In this document: positions 22,508 to 34,084 of the stretch, piece after piece | Layout of the letters: every line of letters starts with the position of its first letter | Position numbering within the stretch: the stretch's first letter is position 1 | Translations under genes and position numbers: made by a program | Notes under the pieces: model-generated | The model's database searches: none | What the model saw: the letters and a program-made list of their open reading frames with translations, nothing else | Told to the model about the DNA's origin: nothing | Assembly: GCA_015501605.1 (NCBI GenBank) | Contig: JADNRZ010000005.1 | Span: 2,046,001 to 2,110,000 of the forward strand | Length of the DNA stretch: 64,000 nucleotides | Reading direction: 5' to 3' | From: Panaeolus papilionaceus | Taxonomy: Eukaryota > Basidiomycota > Agaricomycetes > Agaricales

Positions 22508-25015
22508 TCATGGCACATAGCGGAAATCGGGTGCCTATTATAACCGAGGATGAAGACGTTAGCCAACCCATAACGACGAGAAGCTCGAACACTGATGTGC
22601 CGAAACCCACCTTATCCGCAAGTTCATGCGTGTTAATCCTAACCCCAGGTTTAGGTCTCCCAAATGCTCGATCTCTGCGACTATTCTCCCAGCGGTACGA
22701 AACCTAATGAGGAAATCGTCAGTTGATGAAAAAAGGGAGTTAGAAGAAGACTTACAGAAAGGATTACAGAGCATATCGCAGCGAGTAACAAAAGTGCCGA
22801 GATAGCTATTGAAAAAAAGGGGTCAGACAATCCGGACTCAGGGAACTCCACGATGTATGTGCAAGTCCGATCACCAGGGATACAACGCCACTGAAATCCC
22901 ATATTCATGGGCTCAGGCGTAGCCTAAATGCCGCGAAATGTAGCCACGATTCCTCATACAACCCGTGGCAAATCCATACAAACACAACTGTGCTGAGCAA
23001 GTAAGAAAAAACGTACTTCCAAATCCTTTGCTAAAATAGAATGGAGAGAAGCCGAGGGAACAAGTCATATGTCAGCACAAGGCTCGTCATTTATCCCTAA
23101 AAATAACGCGACAGGGCGAGACGTACAGGTATTGTGGGCCTTCAGTTTTTGGGAAGAGGTGAGACCCGAGAATACTACCGCATTGGCCGATAGCCATGAA
23201 TACTGGGATTCCTGCAGCCTTTTTGCTCTCTGAACCGAGGTTGTGTCCAACTGAGATAAGGCAACTCGGATTTCAGAAATTAGACTAAGGCCCAACCAAA
23301 AGTTTGTACTTACACCACGCAATTGTGAGGCCAATGGTCGTGTAAGTCCCACTGGTCACGCAGAATGTGGCGAAGTAGCGGACGTGGTTGTTGTGGTGCT
23401 CCGTCAACAGAAGCCTATCAAAACGCTGAATATTCAGCAATTTCTGGAGCGCTGGAAATTGTAATTACGCACAGATATCCAACAGCACCAATCAAACTTG
23501 ATACGGCCATGAACCCTCCGCGGCTCTGAATTCGGTCAGAAGAAAACGAAAAGGTGAGCATTACGATGGCAGAGACAACGTAAGGCGGGACAGTAAGAAG
23601 TTGGGCGAGTGCATTGTCTGAGTAAAGGAAAGAAGTCAGGATGAGGAAAGAGCTTGGATGACAGATAACTCCTCACTGAATCCGAGAGTTGTAATAATCG
23701 TAGGTAAAAATGCCCCAATCGATGCAAGTGCGGCATTCAACCCAAAATAAATGATGCCACCAGTATAGACTCGCCAATCCGTAAAAGCAGCCCAGATGTG
23801 CGCTTTGTTGAGCACAGCACCAACATCTCCACTTGCATCTCTGTTCATCCTCTCAATTGCAATCTTTCGTTCTCGGTCATTGAAAAAGGTAGTGGATTCG
23901 GGTCGGTTGGGGAGATAAAGATAGGTGACGACTCCCAAAAGAACGGGAGGGATACCCTATTAAAGTGTTAGATTTTCTTTCCTTTGTAGAGGACGAGATG
24001 GTATATAAATGACCTCAATTATGAACAAGAGTCGCCAATGTGCGATTGAGGATTGTATATGAGCCACCCCAAACGCAATGAGTCCACCAAATGCACCTGC
24101 GACGGTGGCGAAGCCGAACCAGAGGGCAAACTAAAATTATACCGAGAGTTAACATCTGAACAGGAGGAGAAACTGATTACGCACGCGTCCGCCCAGCTCC
24201 CTTTTCGTGTAAAAAAATGCTGCGGATGGGTAAGATTAACATATCAAACAATTGGATAGCCCCCGGGACCTACAGAAATACAGGGTGATCACGGGCGCAA
24301 ATCCTGCTTCAAAAACACCCAAAAAGAGTCTTGCAATAAACAGACTCGTGAAGTTGAAGCCAGTTGCCTGAGATTAATATGCCAAAGTTAAGCATCTTGT
24401 CAGCTTAAACATAGAAAGAACGCACCATCAGAGTCGAAGTCGTGCCCCAACCAATGGCTGCGAGTGCTACATAAGTCTTCGGGGGGAATAATTTTGAAAA
24501 GATCGTCGCGGGGATTTGGACAATGACCTGAATATGACAAACCCCAAAGTGAGCGCCGTGCACAACGGAAGATGAAATAGGACGCACATATGTGATGAAG
24601 AACGCCGAGGTCAACCAATCAAACAGGTTTCCAGTTGGGTCGCCACCAAGGACGTCTTCAGGCAAGCCTTGAAGTCGTGCATTGCCAATGTTGGAACGAT
24701 CCAATGCTACATTGTATGCGTGTTGAGTTAGTGTGTCGGGCGAGAACGAATAACAAGCTCACAAGCGAAAAGATAGAGTAAACACGTAATGGGGAGAATT
24801 CTTCTGTCCAATTTCCGAACAAGCAATTTTTCCTCGTGTGTTCCTTCAAATGTTGTCAACGCTGTGTCCGAGTCGCCGTCGACAGTTGGATCGCCTTCAA
24901 CATCTGCGTCTCCGTATAATTCTGGGTTTCTTGCGGTGTGGGAATGTGATTCGTCTTCTTGCTCTAGCTTTTCGTTTACAGAGGAGTGTGGGGTTAGCTC
25001 CGATTTATGAGTCAT
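22508..25015 (-). CDS. MFS transporter, Dal5/allantoate permease type (anion:cation symporter)
   Basis: Plasma-membrane major facilitator predicted to import small organic anions such as allantoate, nicotinate or similar; substrate unknown. The start at 25015 gives a hydrophilic acidic N tail (MTHKSELTPHSS...) ending in KLDRRILPITCLLYLF, typical of the family. Exons read include 25015-24763, 24706-24588, 24527-24426, 24367-24274, 24219-24185, 24130-24014 and 23956-23677, then further short exons down to 22508. Hallmarks are LDRSNIGNARLQGL after helix 1, FIARLFLGVFEAGFAPV, HWRLLFIIEGIPPVLLG, PQYLKGFG, the cytoplasmic YRWENSRRD and the terminal DKAPDFRYV. The last exon was placed by these motifs. 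Intron donors are all GT. Intact as far as traced; I did not total every exon. Confidence 0.88.
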
Positions 25016-28000
25016 GACGGTGGTCAGCCAAGAAAAGATTTGAAGATAAAGGGAAGTAATAATGCAGCTTCGAGTGGCGATAGGCCTCTTAGATGAACAA
25101 CCTGACCTCAGGATGGGAGACAAGATAGAAAGAGGTTAAGAAGCAGCAACCTCCAACGAACCTCGAACAAGGCACAAATAGCCTAGCCGAATTCGCGAAG
25201 GGATCGTGTCCCACAATCTGTGTTCCACAGACTGAATGAACTACATAGGCCTGGCTCTAAAAATACATCACAGCAAGCCAATATCGGCCGAGATGTAATG
25301 ACGCTGATTGATATAATTATCAGTTCGGGATGATCAGATGGCGTTTGCCCGCACATTGACCAATGTCAAGCTCGAGGCGAAAATGCAATTAATACGAATA
25401 CGGAAAGAAACTAAAAAAAGATCAACCCCCAAGATGAAGAGAGATTTGCCCCGGCCAGCAAAGCAACGCACTAACAAGAGAGTTTGAACATTGATACGCA
25501 CCAAGTTGTATCCAATACCCCCTCGACTACTCCCAGCACTCCGTGACGTTGGTTTGACATCGTCTCCCACTGTTGAAGTCCCGCTAGACGAGGATGACCT
25601 TGAGACTAGCTTGACTAAGGAGTTAATAATTCCCGACATTGTTGTGAATCTTCAAGCGGAATTGTGCTCTCTGCTCCGATGTTCAGTTTGCTATAAGAAT
25701 CGATATCTTTACACAGCATCTGGTACTAACCTTGAAAGCGTAAGTCAAATCCAACCGACTTGAATCAAGACGCCTCAGGGTGGTGGCAGACTGCAGGAGC
25801 AATCAGAGGTGTCGTATCCGGTGAGATATCAGTATCAAGGGCTTATGAAGCCTTTGAAGTGAATCTATTCCAAGCGCAGAACCAGAGATAAGTGAGCTGT
25901 CCTGATGGAAAGCATGAGGTGTTAAGTTTACCAACCACTTAGGAGATGATTCTTGACGTCTTGACCCAAATGCAGGCTCGCGCAGGTTTGAACGACCCAG
26001 ATGGACAGATGGAGCTACTAGGTAGGACCCGTGATGATTCAGGTGCCCTCTTGGTCCACTGTGCTGAAAGATAGGAACAGTTTCAATGCGTTGAAGGATA
26101 AAGGCAAGACGAAAGTGGAACTTGTCGGAACCAACTCGTGTGCGTCGCAGGTGGTAAGAATCGGGAATTCTGAACTGCCACAACACGACGAATGCTGCGA
26201 AACTGTCAACTATAACACACATTATGTACAATAGATATCAAAGTCAGTCCTTCAATTTGCTTGCACTGCAACACTACATAATACGCACAGTGTTGTTAAA
26301 TCCAACGGATCCAGCACTTGACCAGTACGTCCTTCCGCCTTGCAACTCTGAGCAAAAATACCTCTTGGTAGCTTAATATCGGGTGAGAGGTCAATATTCC
26401 CGCTGTAACTGAGTTGACCGACAAACTCAATTGAAGCCTTCTTCAAGATGAGTGTCTAGCAAGGAAGGACAAAGGCCGAGTGGATATCTATACAGTACCA
26501 TCGTCTCAGGGCGGTTCATGAGCGGAAACGAACAAAAATAGGGTTTGACCAGCTGACCTCAACGATGACCAGCGTGGGATACTATCTCGGCTAGACATCC
26601 TCACCCATTTGCCCCTATATGTGGACACAGTGAGCTGCCGCCAAACTCAACTGCTTACATATTTGTGTGGTCCCCTTAGAAAAAGGTTTAGTGTCTATTA
26701 GAAGTGCAGAAGCTGATGAGGACCTGAAGCGCGGCTTCTTTTGGCCATCAATATGATACGCATGACTGGAGTCTTTGAATCCGAACGCCAACATGCTTCG
26801 AAGGTTAAGATCATTTTTGAGGTGATGTATCTGAATCAGACACCAAAATAAGAATTATCTTCGACAGGATACTATCGCATGGTTTTGTAATTCCTCAGGG
26901 CGCCAGCGTCTAGGCACCCGTGATTATCATATTACAAATGCATTTACAACTTCATCAACTGTTCGACTCTTGGATAAACGCCTCAAGCCATTCGAAGCTG
27001 AAATATGGCTGATATAACCAAATTAATATTGCGGCGGAAAGTCCGAGACAAAGCTCTGACTTCTTAATATTAAGCAAACTCACAGTCGACTTCCGTTTGG
27101 TACAGTGTCTCATTAAGCGCCATGTCTGTAATAGACGCCGATATGTTTCGGATTCCGTAATTCCCTGGCTACGAATTACCCCCAAGTTATGTTCAGCTAT
27201 GTGACATAGAAGATGGAGAAGAATATGGGAAGCACTCAGAGAGCCACAATACGTATATCTCATACAGCTGTCGTTGAACAAAATGATAGAACCCTATCAT
27301 ATTCGCGGCTGAGAAACATACTGACATGGCTCATTTTCTGTCCTCTCGATTGGTCCCATTCGATCCCATCAAAAGAAGGGCGGAAGCTGTCACGACGATT
27401 CTCCTGACAGAGGAAGTCGGTATCTGTCAATTTGGGGCTTGTAATTATGAAGTTGCTCTGTCACGCTGCATTAAGTACAACATATTGGCGAGCAGCGAGT
27501 CAAAGGGGAGTGCCCATAGAGATTGTTCTCTTGTTTTCGTGATATATTGGTCGCTTTTTAAAAGGTCCTAATCAGAACCATGACTGTCGCTTGGACGGGA
27601 TTTTACATACATAAAGGCAATGAAATTATTTTAAATATATGAATATAATAAAAATGAGATATCCTTTCTGTTGAAAATGGTGGTGAATTTCTTTGTATCA
27701 TGTCTAATATGCTATTTACACCAGTATAATCATCGATAATTTACAAGGCAAAAAGGCCAGTTGACTCGAGAATCGGAGAAATGGACATACAAAAACAAGA
27801 AAGATTGAACTTCATACTCAAGTGATGCAGAACATAAAATACATATCAGACTTAATTCCGAATTTCCGTGAGTAAGTAACAAAAGGAACTGCGCGTCACG
27901 GTGACGCAGGTTGTGTTCCCTACCCGCTGCCTCTGTGTTGCGTTGGCCTGCTTCGATGTTGTGGTGATAGCTTCCGCTGTTCTTTGATGGGATCGAATGG

Positions 28001-28547
28001 GACCAATCGATCTTCCCCTCTCTGTCCTCGTAATGTCCGGACATCGAGTCGTCAACGTATTTAGGCTTCGACTAGTATTACGAGGATGGAAAACCCCGCC
28101 AGTTAACCATACGAAGAAACCAAATCGCTTCTCTTTGGATTTCCAAACTTGGCTGCAGGCACCGTTCTACGTTTTCAAGACATTTCCGGTCGAAACCATC
28201 GCAAGAGATGCCGCGGGTTATGTAACATACTTTGAGAAGAGTCTGGTTCTCTGTAAATCAGATCATTGTGAACCACCGAATGCCAGAATTGCCATTGCAA
28301 ATGTAATAAAGCTTCGACATGGGTCGATAAGGGTACGTACCTATATCACCGACAGATGCACAACGCTCATACAAATTCTCCTCGATGAAAGCCTGATTTT
28401 GACTCTCACATAACTAGAAACTCTTCTCTACTCAACCGTCGGCCGCTCAAAAAACGTTAACTGAAGATTTGAAGTTTCTCAGACTTGTTCCTTCAAAAAG
28501 CCGATGCTTCAACGCCTCAAGCTTCAGTATCTTTCGTTACCTTCTCA
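25016..28547. other. Gene-poor region
   Basis: About 3.5 kb without a recognisable gene on either strand. Open frames such as 25334-25639 (minus, Ser-rich) or 25803-26231 (minus) show no domain and no paralog. It holds one pair of inverted 50-bp repeats (27346-27395 and 27961-28010). Probably decayed or non-coding sequence. Confidence 0.5.
27346..28010. repeat. Inverted 50-bp repeats about 565 bp apart
   Basis: 27346-27395 and 27961-28010 are reverse complements, with a core of 25 identical bases (TCGATTGGTCCCATTCGATC and on) and a weaker extension. Either copy can be translated to a DWSHSIPSK peptide. They could be ends of a decayed element or two fragments of one source; no target duplication was found. 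Confidence 0.5.
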
Positions 28548-29919
28548 ATGTTGCACCTGACATCCCTTCTGTCCTACATTTTTATATCTCTGAGCGTCCT
28601 GGGTCAAGTAATTGCCCATCAAAGTGGCAGTGACAGTTCGTCTCATCGTCACGATCCAAATTGCCACATAGTCTACGTGCGGCGTGAATGGTCTGCCCCG
28701 ATTACCTGATTTCCTGACCCTTCATGTTCTAAACGAGCACCATGCAGGAGGATCCTCACCACCAAAGAAAAGGCTGAGTACACGAATGCGGTTCTCTGTC
28801 TACAGAACCGGCCTGCGGCCAATCTGCAAGACAAGGTTGCAAGAACCAGGTTTGACGAATTTCAAGGGTTACATGTAAAACTAGCTGATCAAGTCCACTC
28901 CGTCGTGGGTTATTGTAATTGTGTTTAATCGCTCTGACTTTTAATTTCATTAAATTCTAAGGGTCACTTCCTTCCTTGGCACCGTTATTTCCTCATGAGG
29001 TATGAACTGGCGCTCAGAGAAGAATGTGGATATAAAGGAGCTCATCCGTAAGTTCCTGCTCGATCTGAAATATTCAAGGTGTAACCCTTGACAATTCTTC
29101 GCTCCTTCAGCTACTGGGACTGGTCTATAGATGCCGATGCGCCCCTCCCGTAAGCAATTTCTCATGATTTGCATCTACCACCGACATTACAGACCTCTTA
29201 CCCTATGTCAGGCTCATACACTCGCCTATTTTCGACCCACACACAGGATTCGGCGGCGACGGCATTGGTGGTACATATTCTGTTCCTGCTGACCCAAAGG
29301 GCGAGTCCAGCATCTTCCCTGAAGCTTTCCGTGGATGTGTTACCGATGGCCCTTTCGCCAACCTCCGCTTGAACTACGGGCCTGGAAAATACGCGGGAGA
29401 CCATTGCCTTACTCGAGGAATCGACAACACTCTTAAAGGGGTGTTGAATTCAACAGCGGTTTCTAAAGCACTTTCTCAACCCAATTTCGGAGTCTTTCGA
29501 ATCGAGGTCGAAGGCCAGCCCGAGACTTCGACGCCTAGGATTCACGACGGTGGTCATATCGCCATCGGTGGCGAAATGAGCAATATTTACTCGAGCCCTG
29601 GAGGTGAGATTACAATACCGTAGCCTTTACTCTATTCTTAGAAGCTAACCTGGCAAAACTTACCTATCTTTCGTTTTCCATTTACGTAGATCCACTATTC
29701 TTTATGCACCATGCCAACTTGGACCGCATCTGGCGAAAGTGGCAGCTGTCCAAGCCGGGGCGCATGTGGGAGGTCTCCGGCCGCTCGACCCCCACGCCTC
29801 CACCATTTGTAAATGTCACTGTGGAGTTCCCGTTGAATATGGGCACTTTGGGAGATACGATTCCAATCCGAGAGATTATGGACACAGCATCTCGCCCTGG
29901 GTGTTATACTTACACTTAA
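28548..29919 (+). CDS. Secreted tyrosinase-domain copper oxidase, short form
   Basis: Predicted type-3 copper enzyme oxidising phenols, secreted (signal peptide MLHLTSLLSYIFISLSVLGQVIA). Six exons: 28548-28690, 28748-28904, 28962-29047, 29111-29149, 29212-29603, 29690-29919; 1047 nt, 348 aa. The CuA region is seen in FQGLH, VHSVGHFLPWHRYFLMRYE and the PYWDW motif. CuB is seen in IHDGGHIAIGG and DPLFFMHHANLDRIWRKWQ. The protein stops about 60 residues after CuB, so it lacks the C-terminal lid domain of classical melanogenic tyrosinases, like the short secreted forms common in fungi. The acceptor of exon 5 is the least certain. Confidence 0.9.
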
Positions 29920-30411
29920 TACTTCTAAAGTGTTCGCATCACTTGAAGTGTAAGTGTAGCTATTTTGCATTCGTATTAGATACTGATCCTGAGAAGATCC
30001 CTGCTTCTGAATATTTTTTGTACCAATACATAGAATGATATGGTTCTTGTAGATTTTATCATACCGCGTGAACATATCCCAGACTCAAAACCATTCACGA
30101 CGAATGGACGTGTTTCACGGCATGAGGGGGGTTCTAACTCAAATCGTTTGTCAATCTTAACATTCTAGAGCGATTTGAATCAGGTATATCAAAATTTGCC
30201 GTCTAAATGGCGAACTATGAAGCCTCGGTCCATAAACCGCCGGCAATTCTGTGGCATCAGACCGCAATGCTTCGAGGGGCTAGAACTCATACTCAAGCAT
30301 AATTTGATGGATCAGCGAAAGCATTTCCCGCAACGCAACGTGCTCTTGATGTTGAACGGCAATCAAATCGAGAGATTAAGAACCATCTAGTCGGCCATAG
30401 TGAGCCCCCTG
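29920..30411. other. Intergenic, tail-to-tail
   Basis: Between the stops of the tyrosinase gene and the NACHT gene. No feature supported. Confidence 0.5.
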
Positions 30412-33400
30412 TCACCTAATGACCTGATTAAGTACATAATATACACCTACGATAGCGGCCAGAGGACTAAGAAAAACAAGTGTGGTACACAAATAGCGAA
30501 ACGGAAAGAAAAACGAAAATATGAGCATCGCGAACACAACACTGGAACTCAACACGTAGTGGGATCGAAAATCGGCGACCCAATGCATGGTGTTGTCTCT
30601 TTTAAAAGTTGGTTTTTTACCATCGTTATAACTTCCCACTCCAGAACCATGGTTATCAGATGATGAATCGTGACGAGAAGCGTAGGCTGGAGCATCTGAG
30701 GAATGATAAGTACGACGTCGATGCGAGTCCGAGTCCAGTGGCGGCGCCAGTCGAGCCGTGGATGTTTTGGCGATAGTGAACACCGGTGACATTCGATCCT
30801 GCCAGCCTCCACCCAGCTGCACCGCCCCTTGCATAGGAAGACTAAGGGTTGAAGTTGTCTCCTGTGGTCTAAACAACGGTGAGTATGACGATTCGACACA
30901 AGAGTAGTCACTGTACCCTTTGTCGAGGGTGTGACGATGACCCTCCAGTATATTGTCATCTGCATGATCAGACTCGTCTGGACTCGTTAGTAGTGTGGAG
31001 GATGATATATCAGACCAAAGTGCCGAAGACGTTGACTCTGTCGTACTCGACTCTCTGGATATCGATAAGACAGGAGGCTTTTGAAACTCCATCTTTTGAA
31101 GCCTCAAAACAGGTGCTTTCAGCGTTTGCCGGTTCATCGTTTTGATAATTTCCGAAGCTGGGCGCTCTCCATGAGCAAAATGATCGTCAATGGGGTCCCC
31201 AAACAGAGAGCCAAGTGGCTCTGACTGTATAGGCTTTATAGGGTTTGGGTTTTGTGGCCAATATTCCAGCTGCAGAACCTTGTGCTTGCGTGTAGAAGGA
31301 GACGCCGGGCGATTTTTCAAACTTGCATCACGTTTGCTGAGATACCGACTAGTGACATCACCAATGTCGAAGTAGTGCTGCATGCGAGTGGGAAATTCGG
31401 CATCGGAAAGGAGTTTTGTGATTTGAAAACAGGGTGTTACGACGTTGAGCAATGTTTTCATAAGTATGGAGGTCCGGTTACTGTCGTGATATTGACGATT
31501 AATTACCTGATGACCTGATCAGAGCGTGAAATGCAACGTACCATTCCTCATCTGTAATTTCTTCCTCTGTTAGACCTACAATCACTTCAAGAAGGACCAC
31601 GACTGATTCTGTGAGAACGGGGTCGTCATTGGGTTTGGCAAGTTCTCCGAATACCGCAGGAATTATGCGTGTAATCCATGGTGAATCGGGATGAGAGATC
31701 GCCTCGGCTAACGACAAACTGCTCCTGTCGACAGCGGCTAAGTGAGGTGTGTTGCGAATCGTTGACTGAAGCCTTGCACCGAGGACGCTACGCTCAGTGT
31801 TTCTGGCCTTGGCATGACATATTACTAGAAGTAGTGCGTAAAGTCGGTGATCAGACCGATAAGTATCAAGGTATGGCTGAAGAGATTGTTTGAGAGTGAC
31901 AGTGAAACTAGGGAGATGGTGGTCGGGTCGCTAATGGGTTTGGGATTACTCAAACAGCCTTCGAGCATTTGGGTTGTAGAGAACTAACCTTTCTGAGTTG
32001 AACAAATGCCTCCACCAAATCGTAGTAGTCACCTAGGCATGAGCCCTTGGAGAACTCCACATAGCGAAGAAGTTGGCGACCTGCATCATAAGAAGGTAGC
32101 CGATACCAGGTGGTTTCCAACGAAACTTGGATTTGAGGAGTTACGAGTTGGCTTGATAAGAGGGCGCAGAAAATGCAGAACCAAGAGTACTGTATATCTC
32201 CTTGAAGAAAAGTCAGAACCGTCGTTGCGCGGAAGACGTTAGGACCTCTAACCTTCGCAATCGTCTAACGCCTTCAAAGAAATGTGCAAAAATTCCTGAG
32301 CAAAGATAGCAAGATCGGTATACCATTCGTGTGAGCGATAGCTATTTGTAAGGAAGTCCACAAACGAGGCGTGGTGAAAGTGAATGTCGAATTTGGATGA
32401 TGTATCCGAGATGCCATGGATGAAGAGAAGGGGTTCCAAATCTCCTAACGCATGTCGAATTGACCCTGGACTGATATCGAGGCCCCTTTCCACGCCCTCC
32501 AATGTCATGAGTGCCTTTGAATGCGAAGCCTTGAGTTCCTGAATGAGTTGGAATGCTAGAATCCGCTTCGTCATTTGCATATTGGGAGAGTACGAGAGGA
32601 TTTGACGGTACATATCGTCCAACCGAGCAAGTGGAGAGAGTGATTCGGTACGATACTGAGCTTGGTCGAGTATGGCCTGAAGCCTTTCCACAGGACGGTG
32701 TCGTGGACTACGAATAAATCTCATTACTGTAACGGCGTAAATAAATTGGCCGGAGGCGTTGCGTGCGATCCATCCTATGATCTCCCTCCCTGGCCAGTGC
32801 TTGGGAAGCGAATGTCGGTCCGGGTGCTTCTCAGTAATTAGCATGAATTCGTGAGCCGTATAGAACACGATATCGTTGTCTGGCAATTGAGAGTCGTCCA
32901 AGAGTATTTCACTGCTGACCCTTTGAAGTCCCGGATCTAAAAAGCATCTGCGTAGGTGCTGCTCCGTCCGACTCAGTATAAGAATCCGAAAGGGATAAAC
33001 TTTGTGATGGTGTTCCGCAAGCTCCTGAAGAACCTCAAGAACACGTTTCTGAGCAATTATTTGGTTGTCCCTTGAATGTAATCCTCCGCACTCGTCCAGA
33101 GCATCAATAACAATGAGGCATGGGCCGAAAGGCTTGTTATCATTGCGCAGAGTAAGAGCATTCCTCAGATTGGGAAGCAAGCGGGAGATGGGCCTAAGAA
33201 TGAGGTGCTCCAGCTGCATCATCGGAGACTTCTTGAAAATTGCAGGATCCTGTGTTACTTGGTCTTCAATCAGAGGTCGAAGTCCAGACAGGGATTGCGC
33301 AAGCTGGTACGCCAATGTCGGAACCAGCCTCATTTCATTGCTCCTTTCAGGACTGGTGCGCCAAAAAAAGAAAGACGCCACCAGCAATCCGAGTCCACTG

Positions 33401-33793
33401 TCTTCAGCTAATGACTTTGCAATTGCAGTTTTCCCAGATCCTGCAGGGCCGTGCAACCAGGTAATAGGGGGTTCGGCGTTTATGGCTGAGTCCTCCAAAG
33501 TGGCCGCGGAAGATGCGGATTCAGCCCATCTCTTCAATCTGCTCAACAACGACACACGTGTTCCTGCCAAACATCTATTGTCCTCCAAGTCGTCGGCGTT
33601 GTGGACTGCATCACCCGCAATATGATCACAAAGGATGCTCCATGCTTGATAAGAGGAAAGGTAATCAGGTTAGCCTTCTCCTCACTCGTTATGTGAATTT
33701 ACCTGACTGCCCAGGTGGTGATGCCTCGTGAATGTAATTATTGATGACAGCGTTATTCAGGAGGACCCTTGCACCTGGAGGGAACTGGAGCAT
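30412..33793 (-). CDS. NACHT NTPase with C-terminal double hydrophobic segment, copy 2
   Basis: STAND-class signal-transduction NTPase, NLR-like. Five exons: 33793-33703, 33644-32253, 32200-31989, 31930-31542, 31480-30412; 3153 nt, 1050 aa. The N terminus is short (MLQFPPGARVLLNNAVINNYIHEA). The segment with DAVHNADDL before CLAGTR resembles the linker that precedes NACHT in Agaricomycete proteins. Walker A is GPAGSGKT (about 96-103), Walker B is LIVIDALDECGG (about 207-218), and a sensor-like ILSRTEQHL follows. A helical region leads to EITDEEW. Then comes a Ser-rich, probably disordered stretch, and at the end about 45 hydrophobic residues forming two segments (YVLSSSVVFAMLIFSFFF and TTLVFLSPLAAIVGVYYVL). 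No WD40, ankyrin or TPR repeats and no recognisable N-terminal effector. The paralog at 34085 shares the architecture. Confidence 0.82.
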
Positions 33794-34084
33794 AGGTAGC
33801 TCAAGGACAAACGATGCAGTTGAAGGTTCAGGAGAAAGAAGCGGTTGGCGCTTTCACAGCCTTCAATCAACTATGTATCCCTCAAGTCACACAGTCTGTC
33901 CTTATCTTTACCCGCCAATTACACACCTTTGGCGGTTGACACAGCAAATACCAAATATGTGCTTGTAATGACAGGGTGCATGGTACCTCATTCAGTGTGC
34001 CCCCTAACGACCAGTACTTTACTCATCACGGCGCAAATGGTAGTTCTGAATCGAATGGGGGCAGTTTTTACAGAGGTTGTTTTA

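Noticed and set aside
25803..26231. 142-aa minus-strand open frame
   Set aside because: No signal, domain or paralog, and codon pattern not different from the surrounding non-coding sequence.
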